Positions 50,057 through 59,149 of a DNA stretch of 64,000 nt are shown in pieces. Below the pieces are notes generated by a model that ran no database searches, was not told the DNA's origin, and worked only from the letters and a program-made list of their open reading frames with translations. The stretch is from NCBI GenBank assembly GCA_016870115.1, contig VGCH01000003.1:104364-168363 (forward strand), written 5' to 3'. A program made the position numbers and the translations under genes. Numbering within the stretch: position 1 is the first letter of the stretch; each line of letters opens with the position of its first letter. The DNA is from Alphaproteobacteria bacterium. GTDB taxonomy: Bacteria > Pseudomonadota > Alphaproteobacteria > Reyranellales > Reyranellaceae.

Positions 50057-50138
50057 AGGATGACCGGAGACAGGGGTATTCCGGCCGAAAAATGTAGGGA
50101 GCAGCAGGCCGGGAGCCGCGAGCGGCTCCCGCGCCGGA

Positions 50139-51206
<1,068 letters not shown>

Positions 51207-51280
51207 TGGCTGCCTCCTCCGTATCCCATGCCCCTGTCAGGAGCGGCAACGCGGATAAGTCCGTCGTTGGGAAGGCCAAT

Positions 51281-51295
51281 GTACCTATTTTGTTC
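51281..51295 (-). promoter_or_regulatory. Probable LexA (SOS) box upstream of recA
   Basis: On the plus strand it reads GTAC-N7-GTTC, one base off the alphaproteobacterial direct-repeat LexA consensus GTTC-N7-GTTC (equivalently GAAC-N7-GAAC). On the minus strand GAACAAAATAGGTAC lies between a TTGCTG and a TACATT hexamer (16-base spacer), about 75 bases upstream of recA. A single mismatch in one half-site leaves some doubt. Confidence 0.5.
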
Positions 51296-51355
51296 CGTTC
51301 AGCAAGCGTGGAATTAACTCGCTGATTTAATTTATATTATTGACACAAGTTCTAG

Positions 51356-51808
51356 CTACGTTCCCATTGGACGATACCTAGGCTGGGACAAGCTAGCCCG
51401 CGCCCTGTCGCACTCGGCGCAACCGGCGTCGGCGTCGTGGAGGAACAGCAGCGGCGCTCGCCGCATAGCCTCGACCGCCAGGCCCACGACATCTTGTGCT
51501 CGAAACAGACGCGCCTGGCCGTGGCCGACCGGCCCCGAAGCCTGCAGCCCCCTCGCCCGCAGCCAGTCGTCGGCGAGCGCGAAGCGCTGGCAGCAATGCT
51601 CGTTTTCGCGATAGTCGAGCCGAACCGCCTGATCGCCGCGCATCACGGTGCAATGGCGCGGGACGCCATAAGGCACGCCGGCCAAAATCTCGGCGAGATG
51701 AAGTGATGTGTTGGCGTCGTGCCCCACGCCCAGCAACAGCACCTGCCCATCGAGATCATGCACGCGGCCCACCGGACTGTCCGGCACATGTGGCGGCAAA
51801 GGCAATGG
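51356..51808 (-). pseudogene. 5'-truncated aminoglycoside 3-N-acetyltransferase (AAC(3)-family) remnant
   Basis: About 150 codons encode the C-terminal half of an AAC(3)/antibiotic N-acetyltransferase-family protein: SPVGRVHDLDGQVLLLGVGHD, then HLAEILAGVPYGVPRH, DYRENEHCCQRFALADDWL and a terminal GCAECDRARAS, all typical. Homology ends at about 51808. Further upstream the frame stays open only because it is antisense to a receiver-HPt coding region. No start codon or promoter serves it, so it is a dead fragment. It lies upstream of recA in the same orientation. Confidence 0.78.
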
Positions 51809-51820
51809 AGTCTTCACGAT

Positions 51821-52330
51821 TGCCGCCGTGAGGCCGCCGAAGGTCGTCCCCGCACCCCGATCGTGGCGGTGACCGCCAACGCGCTCGCCGGCGAAGACGA
51901 GCGCTGCCGCGCCGCCGGCATGGACGCCTATCTCGCCAAGCCGGTCAATCTCGCCCGCCTGCGCGCCACCGCCCAGCGCTGGATCCGGGGCGCCGCGCCG
52001 ACCGACAGCGCGATCGACCGCACCGTGCTCGACCCCTGGGTCGGCGACGACGAGGCGGCGCGGCGTGATCTGGTGCTCAAGTTCGCAGAGACGGCCAGCG
52101 GCTCGCGCGCCGACATCGAGAGTGCGATGGCAAGCGGCGATCTGCCGGCGCTGGCCGCCGCCGCCCACCGCCTGAAGGGTGGCGCGCTGGCGGTTGGAGC
52201 GCGCGCCATCGCCGAGGTCGCGGCGACGCTCGAGAGCGCCGCCCGCGCCGGCGACCGCCCGAAATGCCAGGACGCCCTCGGCCCGCTCGCCAGTCAGGTC
52301 AACCGGCTCACCACCGAGCTGGCGGCATAG
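51821..52330 (+). pseudogene. 5'-truncated hybrid sensor kinase remnant (receiver C-terminus plus HPt domain)
   Basis: About 169 codons. They begin inside a response-regulator receiver domain (REAAEGRPRTPIVAVTANAL, with the conserved Lys in DAYLAKPVNLARL) and continue into a histidine phosphotransfer domain (LAAAAHRLKGGALAVGARA, with the phosphoaccepting His) to a normal stop. The kinase, ATPase and phospho-Asp half of the receiver are missing. The break at about 51821 lies within a dozen bases of the break in the AAC(3) remnant, so one event removed the 5' ends of both divergent genes. Confidence 0.78.
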
Positions 52331-52407
52331 CGACTCCTCCCCGTGCAGGGGGTCGTCGGCAGGCCCAGGACGCCGGGCGCAAGAGCTACGCGTGATGGGT
52401 GCGCGGA

Positions 52408-53589
52408 CTACGCCGCCAGCACGCCCTCGCGCCGGAGCGCCGCGATTGCGGCTTCATCGTAACCCAGCGCTGCCAGCACCTCGTCGTTGTGCTGGCCGAC
52501 CGACGGCGGGTCGGCAACCAGCGGCGGGCGCCAGCCGAAGAGTTGCAGCGGCAAGAGGGGCAGCCGCGTCTGCACGCCACCTGGCAGTGTCGTCGGCGCG
52601 AGCGAACCGTTGGCCGCCAGATGCGGATGTTCGAACAGGTCGTGTGGCCGCGCCACCGGCGCAAAGGAAATGTCGGCGGCGAGCGACAGCCGCTCGATCT
52701 CCTCGGCCGGCATGCCTTTGAACAACGTCGCGATCCGCGGCACCAGCCACGGCCGCGCCTCGATGCGCTGGTTGTTGGTGGCAAGCCGCGGGTCGCCCGC
52801 GAGGTCTGCTTGCCCGAACACTTCGCAGAAACGCCGCCATTGCCCATCGCTCGTGATGCCGATGAAGAGCTGGCGCCCATCGGCCGTGGCAAAGGTGTCG
52901 TAGACCGCCCAGGAGCTCACACGCTCCGGCATCGGCGGCGGCGGCGCGCCGTTGATCGCGGTGATGGCGAGATGCTGGCCCATCAGGAACACCACCGACT
53001 CAAACAGCGCGCTCTCCACGAGCCCGCCCCGCCCCGTGCGGTCGCGCTGCTGCAGCGCCAGCACGGTGCCGAAAGCGCCAAACAGCCCGCCCAGGATATC
53101 GACCACCGATGTGCCCGCCCGCAGCGGCCGCCCGGACGGCCCGGTCATGTAGGCGAGCCCGCCCATCATCTGCACGACCTCGTCCAGCGCCGGCCGTTTT
53201 TCGTAGGGGCCAGGAAGAAACCCCTTCAGCGCGCAGTAGACGAGGCGCGGATTGAGCTTCGCGAGATCGTCCGGCCCCAGACCGCGCTTGGCCATGCTGC
53301 CCGGCGCGAAGTTCTCGACCAGTACGTCGGCCTCCGCCAGCAACCGCTCCAGCACTTTGCGACCGGCCGGCGCGTCAACGTCGAGGGCGATGCCCTTCTT
53401 GTTGCGATTGAAGTAGCCGAAGAAACCCGCACCGAAGCCCTTCAGCTTGCGGGTGCGATCGCCGTCCTTCGGCTCGACCTTGATCACCTCGGCGCCCAGG
53501 TCGGCCAGCACCATGCCGCAACTCGGCCCCAGGATGGTGTGCGTCATCTCGACGACGCGCACGCCCTTGAGCGGCGGCGTCACGCTCAC
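52408..53589 (-). CDS. CaiB/BaiF family CoA-transferase
   Basis: A 393-residue class III CoA-transferase. It starts at GTG (53589) in GTGA overlapping the upstream stop, reading SVTPPLKGVRVVEMTH. Family features are LGPSCGMVLADLGAEVIKVE, NRNKKGIALDV and the catalytic-Asp region RPALDEVVQMMGG. Members move CoA between carboxylic acids, for example formyl/oxalyl, succinyl/citramalyl or carnitine CoA. It lies beside the tricarballylate dehydrogenase and TTT receptor genes, so a di- or tricarboxylate substrate is an attractive guess. Confidence 0.92.
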   Translation of the reverse strand: MSVTPPLKGVRVVEMTHTILGPSCGMVLADLGAEVIKVEPKDGDRTRKLKGFGAGFFGYFNRNKKGIALDVDAPAGRKVLERLLAEADVLVENFAPGSMAKRGLGPDDLAKLNPRLVYCALKGFLPGPYEKRPALDEVVQMMGGLAYMTGPSGRPLRAGTSVVDILGGLFGAFGTVLALQQRDRTGRGGLVESALFESVVFLMGQHLAITAINGAPPPPMPERVSSWAVYDTFATADGRQLFIGITSDGQWRRFCEVFGQADLAGDPRLATNNQRIEARPWLVPRIATLFKGMPAEEIERLSLAADISFAPVARPHDLFEHPHLAANGSLAPTTLPGGVQTRLPLLPLQLFGWRPPLVADPPSVGQHNDEVLAALGYDEAAIAALRREGVLAA

Positions 53590-54230
53590 GCGAACCAGCT
53601 CTCGATGTCCTTGGCGAGCGGCAGGCCCGCGCTCTCGGCGAGGACGCGCTGTGGCAGACCGCTCACGACCATGAAGGTCTCGCCGCGCGGGGCGTTGTGA
53701 TCGCGCAAGAGCGCCCGCAGCGTCGCGACATCGTGGCCGAAGCCCGCCGCTTCTACGCGCCCGGCGAACGCGGTGCGGATCGCGTCGACCAGCGCCGGCC
53801 GCTCGTCGGTCGTGGCCGCCGGCACCGCGTCGATATCGGCCAGCACGAACAGCCGGCCGCTGAAGCGCGCGAGCTTGGCGGCCACCGCCGCGCGCGGCTC
53901 CACGACAAATCGCCCGCCGGCGGCGCGCCGCAGTCGCGCCGCGAGCGACAGCGCGATCACGGCGCAGCCGAAATGCGCGCCCGAATCCATCAGCGCACCG
54001 GTGAACTCGCGATAGGTGAGACCGAGCCGCTCCGCTGACTTCAGGCGGCGCAGCGCCACCTCGGGCTTCGGCGTCTTCCACGCCTTGGCCGAGGCGCGGC
54101 GCCAGACCCAGGCGCCCCACGACATGTCGAACACCGGGCCGCCATTGTGACCGATTCCGGCCAGCGGACGGCGCAGCAGGCTCTCGACATTGACGTGTCG
54201 CACCCCTAGACGGTCGAAGCGGTCACCCAT
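53586..54230 (-). CDS. GHNGGP-motif protein of unknown function
   Basis: A 214-residue protein. Near the N-terminus it has PLAGIGHNGGP, a motif I recall in many alphaproteobacterial hypothetical proteins. It is followed by the equally characteristic WVWRRASAKAWKTPKPEVAL and RAERLG-like/GLTYREFTGALMDSG segments. The second half (LFVLADIDAV, GFGHDVATLRALLRDHNAPR, FMVVSGLPQRVLAESAGLPL) may be a separate domain with an alpha/beta look; I do not recognise it. The stop overlaps the CaiB-type start, so the two are coupled; it is divergent from the flavoprotein gene at 54277. Confidence 0.8.
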   Translation of the reverse strand: MGDRFDRLGVRHVNVESLLRRPLAGIGHNGGPVFDMSWGAWVWRRASAKAWKTPKPEVALRRLKSAERLGLTYREFTGALMDSGAHFGCAVIALSLAARLRRAAGGRFVVEPRAAVAAKLARFSGRLFVLADIDAVPAATTDERPALVDAIRTAFAGRVEAAGFGHDVATLRALLRDHNAPRGETFMVVSGLPQRVLAESAGLPLAKDIESWFA

Positions 54231-54276
54231 TGCGCTAGTTTAGCGCAAGACCGCGGCCAGAATCGAGGAGCGGCGC

Positions 54277-55761
54277 GTGAAGGATTTCGGGGTGGATGTC
54301 CTGGTGGTGGGCGCGGGCAACGCAGCGGCCTGCGCGGCGCTCGCGGCGCGCGAGGCCGGTGTCTCGGTCGCCATGCTGGAGGCCGCGCCCGAGGCCGAGC
54401 GTGGCGGCAACAGCACCTACACCGCCGGCGCGATGCGGGTGGTGTTTTCCGGGCCGGACGATCTCGAGCAGCTCTACGACCTCACGCCCGAGGAAAAGCG
54501 CGACGTCGATTTCGGCAGCTACTCGGCCGACCAGTATCTCGACGACATGGCGCGCGTGACCAACTATCGCTGCGATCCCGATCTCACCGAGCTTCTGGTG
54601 CGCGAGAGTTTCCCGACGCTGCGCTGGATGCGCGGCAAGGGCGTGCGGTTTCAGCCGTCCTACGGCCGCCAGGCCTTCAAGGTGAACGGCAAGTACAAGT
54701 TCTGGGGCGGCCTCGCGGTCGAGGCCTGGGGCGGCGGACCGGGCCTTGTCGATCTCGAACACAAGGCGGCGTCTCGCGAGGGCATCGCGATCCACTATGA
54801 GACCGCCGCGCAATCGCTGATCGAGGAGGACGGCCGCGTCATCGGCGTCGTCGCGCGCCACGGCGGCCGTCGGGTCACGATCCGCGCCCGCACCGTCGTC
54901 CTCGCCTGTGGCGGCTTCGAGAGCAACGCCGAGATGCGCACCCGCTATCTCGGCCCGACCTGGGACCTCGCCAAGGTGCGCGGCACGCGCTTCAACACCG
55001 GCGCCGGGCTCAACATGGCGCTCGCGATCGGCGCGGCACCGCACGGCCATTGGTCGGGCTGCCACGCGGTCGGCTGGGATCAGAATGCGCCGCCCTTCGG
55101 CGATCTCGAGGTCGGCGACAATTTCCAAAAGCACTCCTACCCGCTCGGGATCATGGTGAACGCCAACGGCGAGCGCTTCGTCGACGAGGGCGCGGACTTC
55201 CGCAACTACACCTACGCCAAGTACGGCGGCGTGATCCTCTCCCAGCCCAACCAGTTCGCGTGGCAGATCTTCGACGCCAAGGTGCTCGACCGCCTGCGCG
55301 ACGAGTACCGCATCAAGCGCATGACGAAGGTGAGCGCGCCCACGCTGGAAGAGCTCGTGACCCGACTGGACGGCGTCGATCCGGTGCGCTGCCTCGCCAC
55401 GCTGAAGGAGTGGAACAAGGCGGTGATGACCGAGGTGCCGTTCAATCCGGCGATCAAGGACGGCCGCGGCACCCGCGGTCTTGCCGTTCCGAAGACCAAC
55501 TGGGCCAACACGCTCGACACGCCGCCCTACGAGGCCTGGGCCGTCACCTGCGGCGTCACCTTCACCTTCGGCGGCCTCAAGACAACGCTTGAAGGCCAGG
55601 TCGAGGCGACCGACGGACGGCCGATCCCCGGCCTCTACGCCGCCGGCGAAATCGTGGGCGGGCTGTTCTATCACAACTATCCCGGCGGCACGGGACTGGT
55701 GTCAGGCGCCGTCCTCGGCAAGCTCGCCGGCACCCACGCCGGTCGCGCGGCGCGGGCGTAA
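54277..55761 (+). CDS. tcuA: FAD-dependent tricarballylate dehydrogenase (TcuA-like)
   Basis: A 494-residue flavoprotein of the fumarate reductase/succinate dehydrogenase family. The FAD motif VLVVGAGNAAACAAL opens it, and the ERGGNSTYTAGAMRV stretch and the C-terminal FHNYPGGTGL-type end (LFYHNYPGGTGLVSGAVLG) match TcuA, which oxidises tricarballylate to cis-aconitate. GTG start with GAGGAG six bases upstream. Followed by a TTT solute-binding protein; TcuB and TcuC partners are not seen, so the physiological substrate could be another tricarboxylate. Confidence 0.85.
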   Translation: MKDFGVDVLVVGAGNAAACAALAAREAGVSVAMLEAAPEAERGGNSTYTAGAMRVVFSGPDDLEQLYDLTPEEKRDVDFGSYSADQYLDDMARVTNYRCDPDLTELLVRESFPTLRWMRGKGVRFQPSYGRQAFKVNGKYKFWGGLAVEAWGGGPGLVDLEHKAASREGIAIHYETAAQSLIEEDGRVIGVVARHGGRRVTIRARTVVLACGGFESNAEMRTRYLGPTWDLAKVRGTRFNTGAGLNMALAIGAAPHGHWSGCHAVGWDQNAPPFGDLEVGDNFQKHSYPLGIMVNANGERFVDEGADFRNYTYAKYGGVILSQPNQFAWQIFDAKVLDRLRDEYRIKRMTKVSAPTLEELVTRLDGVDPVRCLATLKEWNKAVMTEVPFNPAIKDGRGTRGLAVPKTNWANTLDTPPYEAWAVTCGVTFTFGGLKTTLEGQVEATDGRPIPGLYAAGEIVGGLFYHNYPGGTGLVSGAVLGKLAGTHAGRAARA

Positions 55762-55825
55762 GGGAACACGCGGCAAAGCGCTCCCGCATCCCGTGGCGGG
55801 GCCACCGGACCTGAGTGCCGATGAG

Positions 55826-55841
55826 CGCAAGGGCCCTTGCG
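55826..55841. promoter_or_regulatory. 16-bp perfect palindrome upstream of the TTT receptor gene
   Basis: CGCAAGGGCCCTTGCG is perfectly palindromic and lies 90 bases before the ATG of the receptor gene, 65 bases after tcuA. No T-tract follows in either direction, so it is not a simple terminator. It could be an operator for a dimeric regulator, or an intergenic hairpin. Confidence 0.4.
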
Positions 55842-55930
55842 GTGCCGGCCTTGTGCTTGCGCCCTTTGCGCCTCCCGCGCGGGTTCGGTAGTGTCGCGGC
55901 AACAACCGAATGAAGCGACAGGAGGATTTC

Positions 55931-56908
55931 ATGACCTTACTTTCCCGCCGTCACGCGCTGATCGCCGGAGGAGCCTCGATGCTGGCGCCCGGTCTCGCGC
56001 GCGCTCAGGCCGCCTGGCCGACGCAGCCCGTCAGCTTCGTTGTGGGCTACGCCGCCGGCGGTGGCGCCGACATCATGGCGCGCGAGCTCGGCCACATCAT
56101 GACGCCCCTGTTCGGCCAGCAGATCGTGGTCGAGAACAAGGGCGGCGCGGCCGGCGCGATCGGCGCGCGCCACGTCTCCAACGCCAGGCCGGACGGCAAC
56201 ACCCTCTTCTATGCCGTCTCGACCAACGTGGTCACCAATCCGCACGTGCTGAAGACGTCGATCGACACGCTGGCCGGTCTGGTGCCGATCATCCAGACCA
56301 CCGACTACCAGTACGTTCTCGCGGTCAATCCCGACGTGCCCGCGAAGAACGCGGCCGAGCTGATCGCGCTCGCCAAGAAGGACCCTGGCAAGCTCACCTT
56401 CTCGTCCTCGGGCGTGGGCGGCAACAACCATCTCTCGGGCGCGCTGTTCGCCGACGTGACCGGCATCAAGATCACCCACGTGCCCTATCGCGGCACCGGA
56501 CCCGCGCTGGCAGACGTGTTGTCGGGTGTGATCACCATGAACTTCTCCTCGCTGCCGCCGGCGGTGGGCCAGATCAAGGCCGGCAAGCTGAAGGCGCTGG
56601 CGGTCACCGGCGAAAAGCGCGTGAGCTCGCTGGCCGACGTTCCGACGCTCAAGGAGCAGGGCATCAACGTCGCGATCACCGGATGGCACGGCCTGTTCGC
56701 GCCCCCCAAGACGCCCGACGCGATTCTCGACCGGGTGCACAAGGACGCCACCACGGCGATCAAGGATCCGAAATTCGCCGCGGCGCTCGCCAAGGACGGT
56801 CTCGAAATGCCGCCGCTGCAGAGCCGCGCCGACTTCACGAAGTATGTCCGCGACGAGCACGCCTTCTGGGGCAAGAAGCTGAAAGAGCTGAACATCCAGC
56901 CCGAGTGA
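55931..56908 (+). CDS. tctC: Tripartite tricarboxylate transporter (TTT/Bug) substrate-binding protein
   Basis: A 325-residue periplasmic receptor of the TctC/Bug family. It has a signal peptide with a twin arginine (LSRRHALIAGGASMLAPG, cleavage near ARAQA) and then family landmarks WPTQPVSFVVGYAAGGGAD, IVVENKGGAAGAIGA, VPYRGTGPAL and GWHGLFAPPKTP. It binds carboxylates for the TctAB membrane transporter, which is not in the window. AGGAGG sits before ATG 55931; an ATG seven codons upstream was rejected. Confidence 0.94.
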   Translation: MTLLSRRHALIAGGASMLAPGLARAQAAWPTQPVSFVVGYAAGGGADIMARELGHIMTPLFGQQIVVENKGGAAGAIGARHVSNARPDGNTLFYAVSTNVVTNPHVLKTSIDTLAGLVPIIQTTDYQYVLAVNPDVPAKNAAELIALAKKDPGKLTFSSSGVGGNNHLSGALFADVTGIKITHVPYRGTGPALADVLSGVITMNFSSLPPAVGQIKAGKLKALAVTGEKRVSSLADVPTLKEQGINVAITGWHGLFAPPKTPDAILDRVHKDATTAIKDPKFAAALAKDGLEMPPLQSRADFTKYVRDEHAFWGKKLKELNIQPE

Positions 56909-56917
56909 CGGACCGGA

Positions 56918-57472
56918 CTACGCCCGGGGCGGCACCACGCAGAAGCCCTGCGCCTCGATGCCGAGCGCGGGGTTGAACTTCGAGCGCAAATTCTCGAGCG
57001 CGATGACCGCCGTCAGCTCGACGATCTGGCCGTCGCTGTAGTGCCGCTTGAGGCGCGCGACGAGCGCGTCGTCCACCCGCTGGTCCGTGAAGGTGATGCG
57101 CTCGGCGTACTCCAGCGCCAGTCGCTCGGCCTCGCTGAACAGCGCGCTCTCGCGCCACGTCGCGACCTCGGCCAGCTTGGCGAGGCCCGCCTCGTCAGCG
57201 TCCAGCACACGGCTGGAATTCATATCAATTCAAAAGGGACAGCCGTTGATCGTGGCGACCCGCACGTTGAGGAGCGGCGGCAGGGCGCGCGGCAGCAGCC
57301 CCGATTGCTCGATCGATGCCCCCATGAGCTTGATCGCCCGCAGGATCGGCGGGCAATGCGCCATGACCCGCGTCGAGTTCAGGAGCCCGCCGAACAATTC
57401 CCGCTCCTTGGCGAAGATCGTCGCAAGCGTGGGATCGCCGCCGTCCTCCTCGATTTCGCGCACCCGGGCCAT
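56918..57472 (-). CDS. Carboxymuconolactone decarboxylase/AhpD-family selenoprotein candidate with in-frame UGA (Sec81)
   Basis: 184 codons read as one protein if the TGA at 57232-57230 encodes selenocysteine. Before it comes NVRVATINGCPF, after it IDMNSS; Cys-family members have CPFCIDM here, so Sec81 replaces the second Cys of the redox CxxC (Cys78-Pro-Phe-Sec81). Both halves keep one frame and normal family sequence up to VVPPRA, with no other damage. GAGGAGG precedes ATG 57472. A SECIS-like hairpin follows the TGA at 57201-57217. Likely role: thiol/peroxide reduction or alkylhydroperoxidase-type activity. It lies 93 bases after serA on the same strand. The alternative is a nonsense mutation of TGC/TGT. 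Sec machinery is not in the window. Confidence 0.78.
57201..57217 (-). promoter_or_regulatory. Bacterial SECIS-like hairpin
   Basis: Minus-strand RNA: UCCAGC-CGUGU-GCUGGA, a perfect 6-bp stem with a five-base loop. The stem begins 12 bases after the UGA and the loop 18 bases after it, with G as second loop base. From memory, the bacterial SECIS model asks for a loop 16-37 bases from the UGA with a G in the first two loop positions; this fits. The bulged U of the E. coli fdhF element is not seen. Confidence 0.65.
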
Positions 57473-57565
57473 GGTCCCTCCTCGATTTCGGTCGTCCCAC
57501 GATAGGCCGGCGATGCCTCGCTCGTCCGGAGTATCTTGCACCCCGGGTCGCCGACGCTGGCAGGG

Positions 57566-59149
57566 TCAGAAGTTCAGCACCTTCGACTGCACCACGCCGT
57601 CCAGCGCGCGAATGCGGGCGGTCAGATCGGCGCCGATCGGCTGATCGACCTGAACCAGCGCGATCGCCGAACCGCCCGGCTTGTCGCGGCCGAGATGGAA
57701 AGTGGCGATGTTCACCTTCTCCTGGCCAAGGAGCGTGCCGAGGCGGCCAATGAAGCCCGGCTTGTCGTCGTTGGTGATGTAGAGCATGTGCCGCCCGAAC
57801 GCGGCCTCGATCTCGATGCCCTTGATCTCGACCAGGCGCGGCTCGCGTCCGCCGAACAGCGTGCCGGAGACCGACCGGGTGAACTGGTCGGTCGTGATCG
57901 AAAGGCGGATCAGGGATTGATAGTCGCTCTCGCGATCGTGCTTAACTTCGGCGACATCGATGCCGCGCTCGCGCGCGATCACCGGGGCGTTCACCATGTT
58001 GACCGTGTCGAGCTGGGGACGCAGGACGCCCATCAGCGCGGTCTGGGTCAACGGCTTCACGTTCAGCGACGCCACCGCGCCCTCGTACTCGATCGAGATC
58101 GCCTTCACGTCGGTGTCGGTAAGCTGGCCGGCGAAGGCACCGAGATTCTCGGCGAGCCGCAGGAAGGGCGCGAGGCGCGGCGCATCTTCCGCCGAGACGT
58201 TGGGCATGTTGAGCGAGTTGGCGACCGCGCCCGTCAGCAGATAGTCCGACATCTGCTCGGCGACCTGTAGCGCCACGTTCTCCTGCGCTTCGGCAGTCGA
58301 GGCGCCGAGATGCGGCGTGCAAACGAGGTTGGGCGCGCCGAACAGGACGTTCTGCTTCGCCGGCTCCTCGACGAAGACGTCGAAGCCCGCGCCCGCGATA
58401 TGGCCCGAGACCAGCAGGTCGCGCACCGCCAGCTCGTCGACCAACCCGCCGCGGGCGCAATTCACGATACGCACGCCCTTCTTGGTCTTCATCAGATTGG
58501 CGCGAGAGAGGATGTTGCGCGTCTGGTCGGTGAGCGGCGTGTGGATGGTGATGAAGTCGGCGCGGGCAAGCACGTCGTCGAGCGTGCCTTTCTCGACGCC
58601 GAGCTCAACGGCACGGTCGTCGCTCAGGAACGGATCGTAAGCCAGCACCCGCATCTTGAGGCCGAGCGCGCGCTCCGCGACGATCGCGCCGATATTGCCG
58701 CAACCGATCAGGCCCAGCGTCTTGAAGCTGAGCTCGGCCCCCATGAAGCGGTTCTTCTCCCACTTGCCGGCTTGGGTGCTTGCGTTGGCCTCCGGCACCT
58801 GCCGCGCCACCGCGAACATCAGCGCGATCGCGTGCTCGGCGGTGGTGATGGCATTGCCGAAGGGCGTGTTCATGACCACCACGCCGCGCGATGTGGCGGC
58901 CTTGATGTCGACGTTGTCGACGCCGATGCCGGCGCGGCCGACGACGCGAAGCGACGTCGCCTCGGCCAGCAACTCGGCCGTAACCTTGGTCGCCGACCGG
59001 ATGGCGAGGCCCTGATAGCCGCCGATGATGCCGCGCAGCTCGGCGGGCTTGAGGCCCGGCTTGAAATCCACGTCGCAGCCGCGCTCGGCGAAGATCTCGA
59101 CCGCCCGCGCCGACAGCTCGTCGGAAATGAGAACCTTAGGCTTTGCCAT
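57566..59149 (-). CDS. serA: D-3-phosphoglycerate dehydrogenase
   Basis: A 527-residue long-form PGDH, first step of serine synthesis. It begins [17 protein letters not shown], has NAD motif [18 protein letters not shown], catalytic Arg in [10 protein letters not shown], Glu in FVEEPAKQN and His in [11 protein letters not shown], then an allosteric substrate-binding domain and a C-terminal ACT domain ([20 protein letters not shown]) for serine control. The start lies inside the last codons of serC (14-base overlap), so the two are coupled. An open frame upstream of 59149 is antisense-like noise. Confidence 0.97.
   Translation of the reverse strand: MAKPKVLISDELSARAVEIFAERGCDVDFKPGLKPAELRGIIGGYQGLAIRSATKVTAELLAEATSLRVVGRAGIGVDNVDIKAATSRGVVVMNTPFGNAITTAEHAIALMFAVARQVPEANASTQAGKWEKNRFMGAELSFKTLGLIGCGNIGAIVAERALGLKMRVLAYDPFLSDDRAVELGVEKGTLDDVLARADFITIHTPLTDQTRNILSRANLMKTKKGVRIVNCARGGLVDELAVRDLLVSGHIAGAGFDVFVEEPAKQNVLFGAPNLVCTPHLGASTAEAQENVALQVAEQMSDYLLTGAVANSLNMPNVSAEDAPRLAPFLRLAENLGAFAGQLTDTDVKAISIEYEGAVASLNVKPLTQTALMGVLRPQLDTVNMVNAPVIARERGIDVAEVKHDRESDYQSLIRLSITTDQFTRSVSGTLFGGREPRLVEIKGIEIEAAFGRHMLYITNDDKPGFIGRLGTLLGQEKVNIATFHLGRDKPGGSAIALVQVDQPIGADLTARIRALDGVVQSKVLNF

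Noticed and set aside
51313-51329. CtrA-like TTAA pair upstream of recA
   Set aside because: The spacing is nine bases instead of the seven of the CtrA site.
51809-52168. N-terminal extension of the AAC(3) frame up to 52168, giving a 270-residue protein
   Set aside because: The translation over this part is exactly antisense to the receiver-HPt coding sequence and shows no acetyltransferase homology.
53590-54120. CaiB gene extended upstream to 54120
   Set aside because: The extra residues are an out-of-frame shadow of the GHNGGP gene; the GTGA overlap start at 53589 fits the family.
56918-57223. A separate short gene starting at the ATG at 57223 after the UGA
   Set aside because: It has no ribosome-binding site, and its sequence is the in-frame continuation of the CMD family domain; one selenoprotein explains both halves better.
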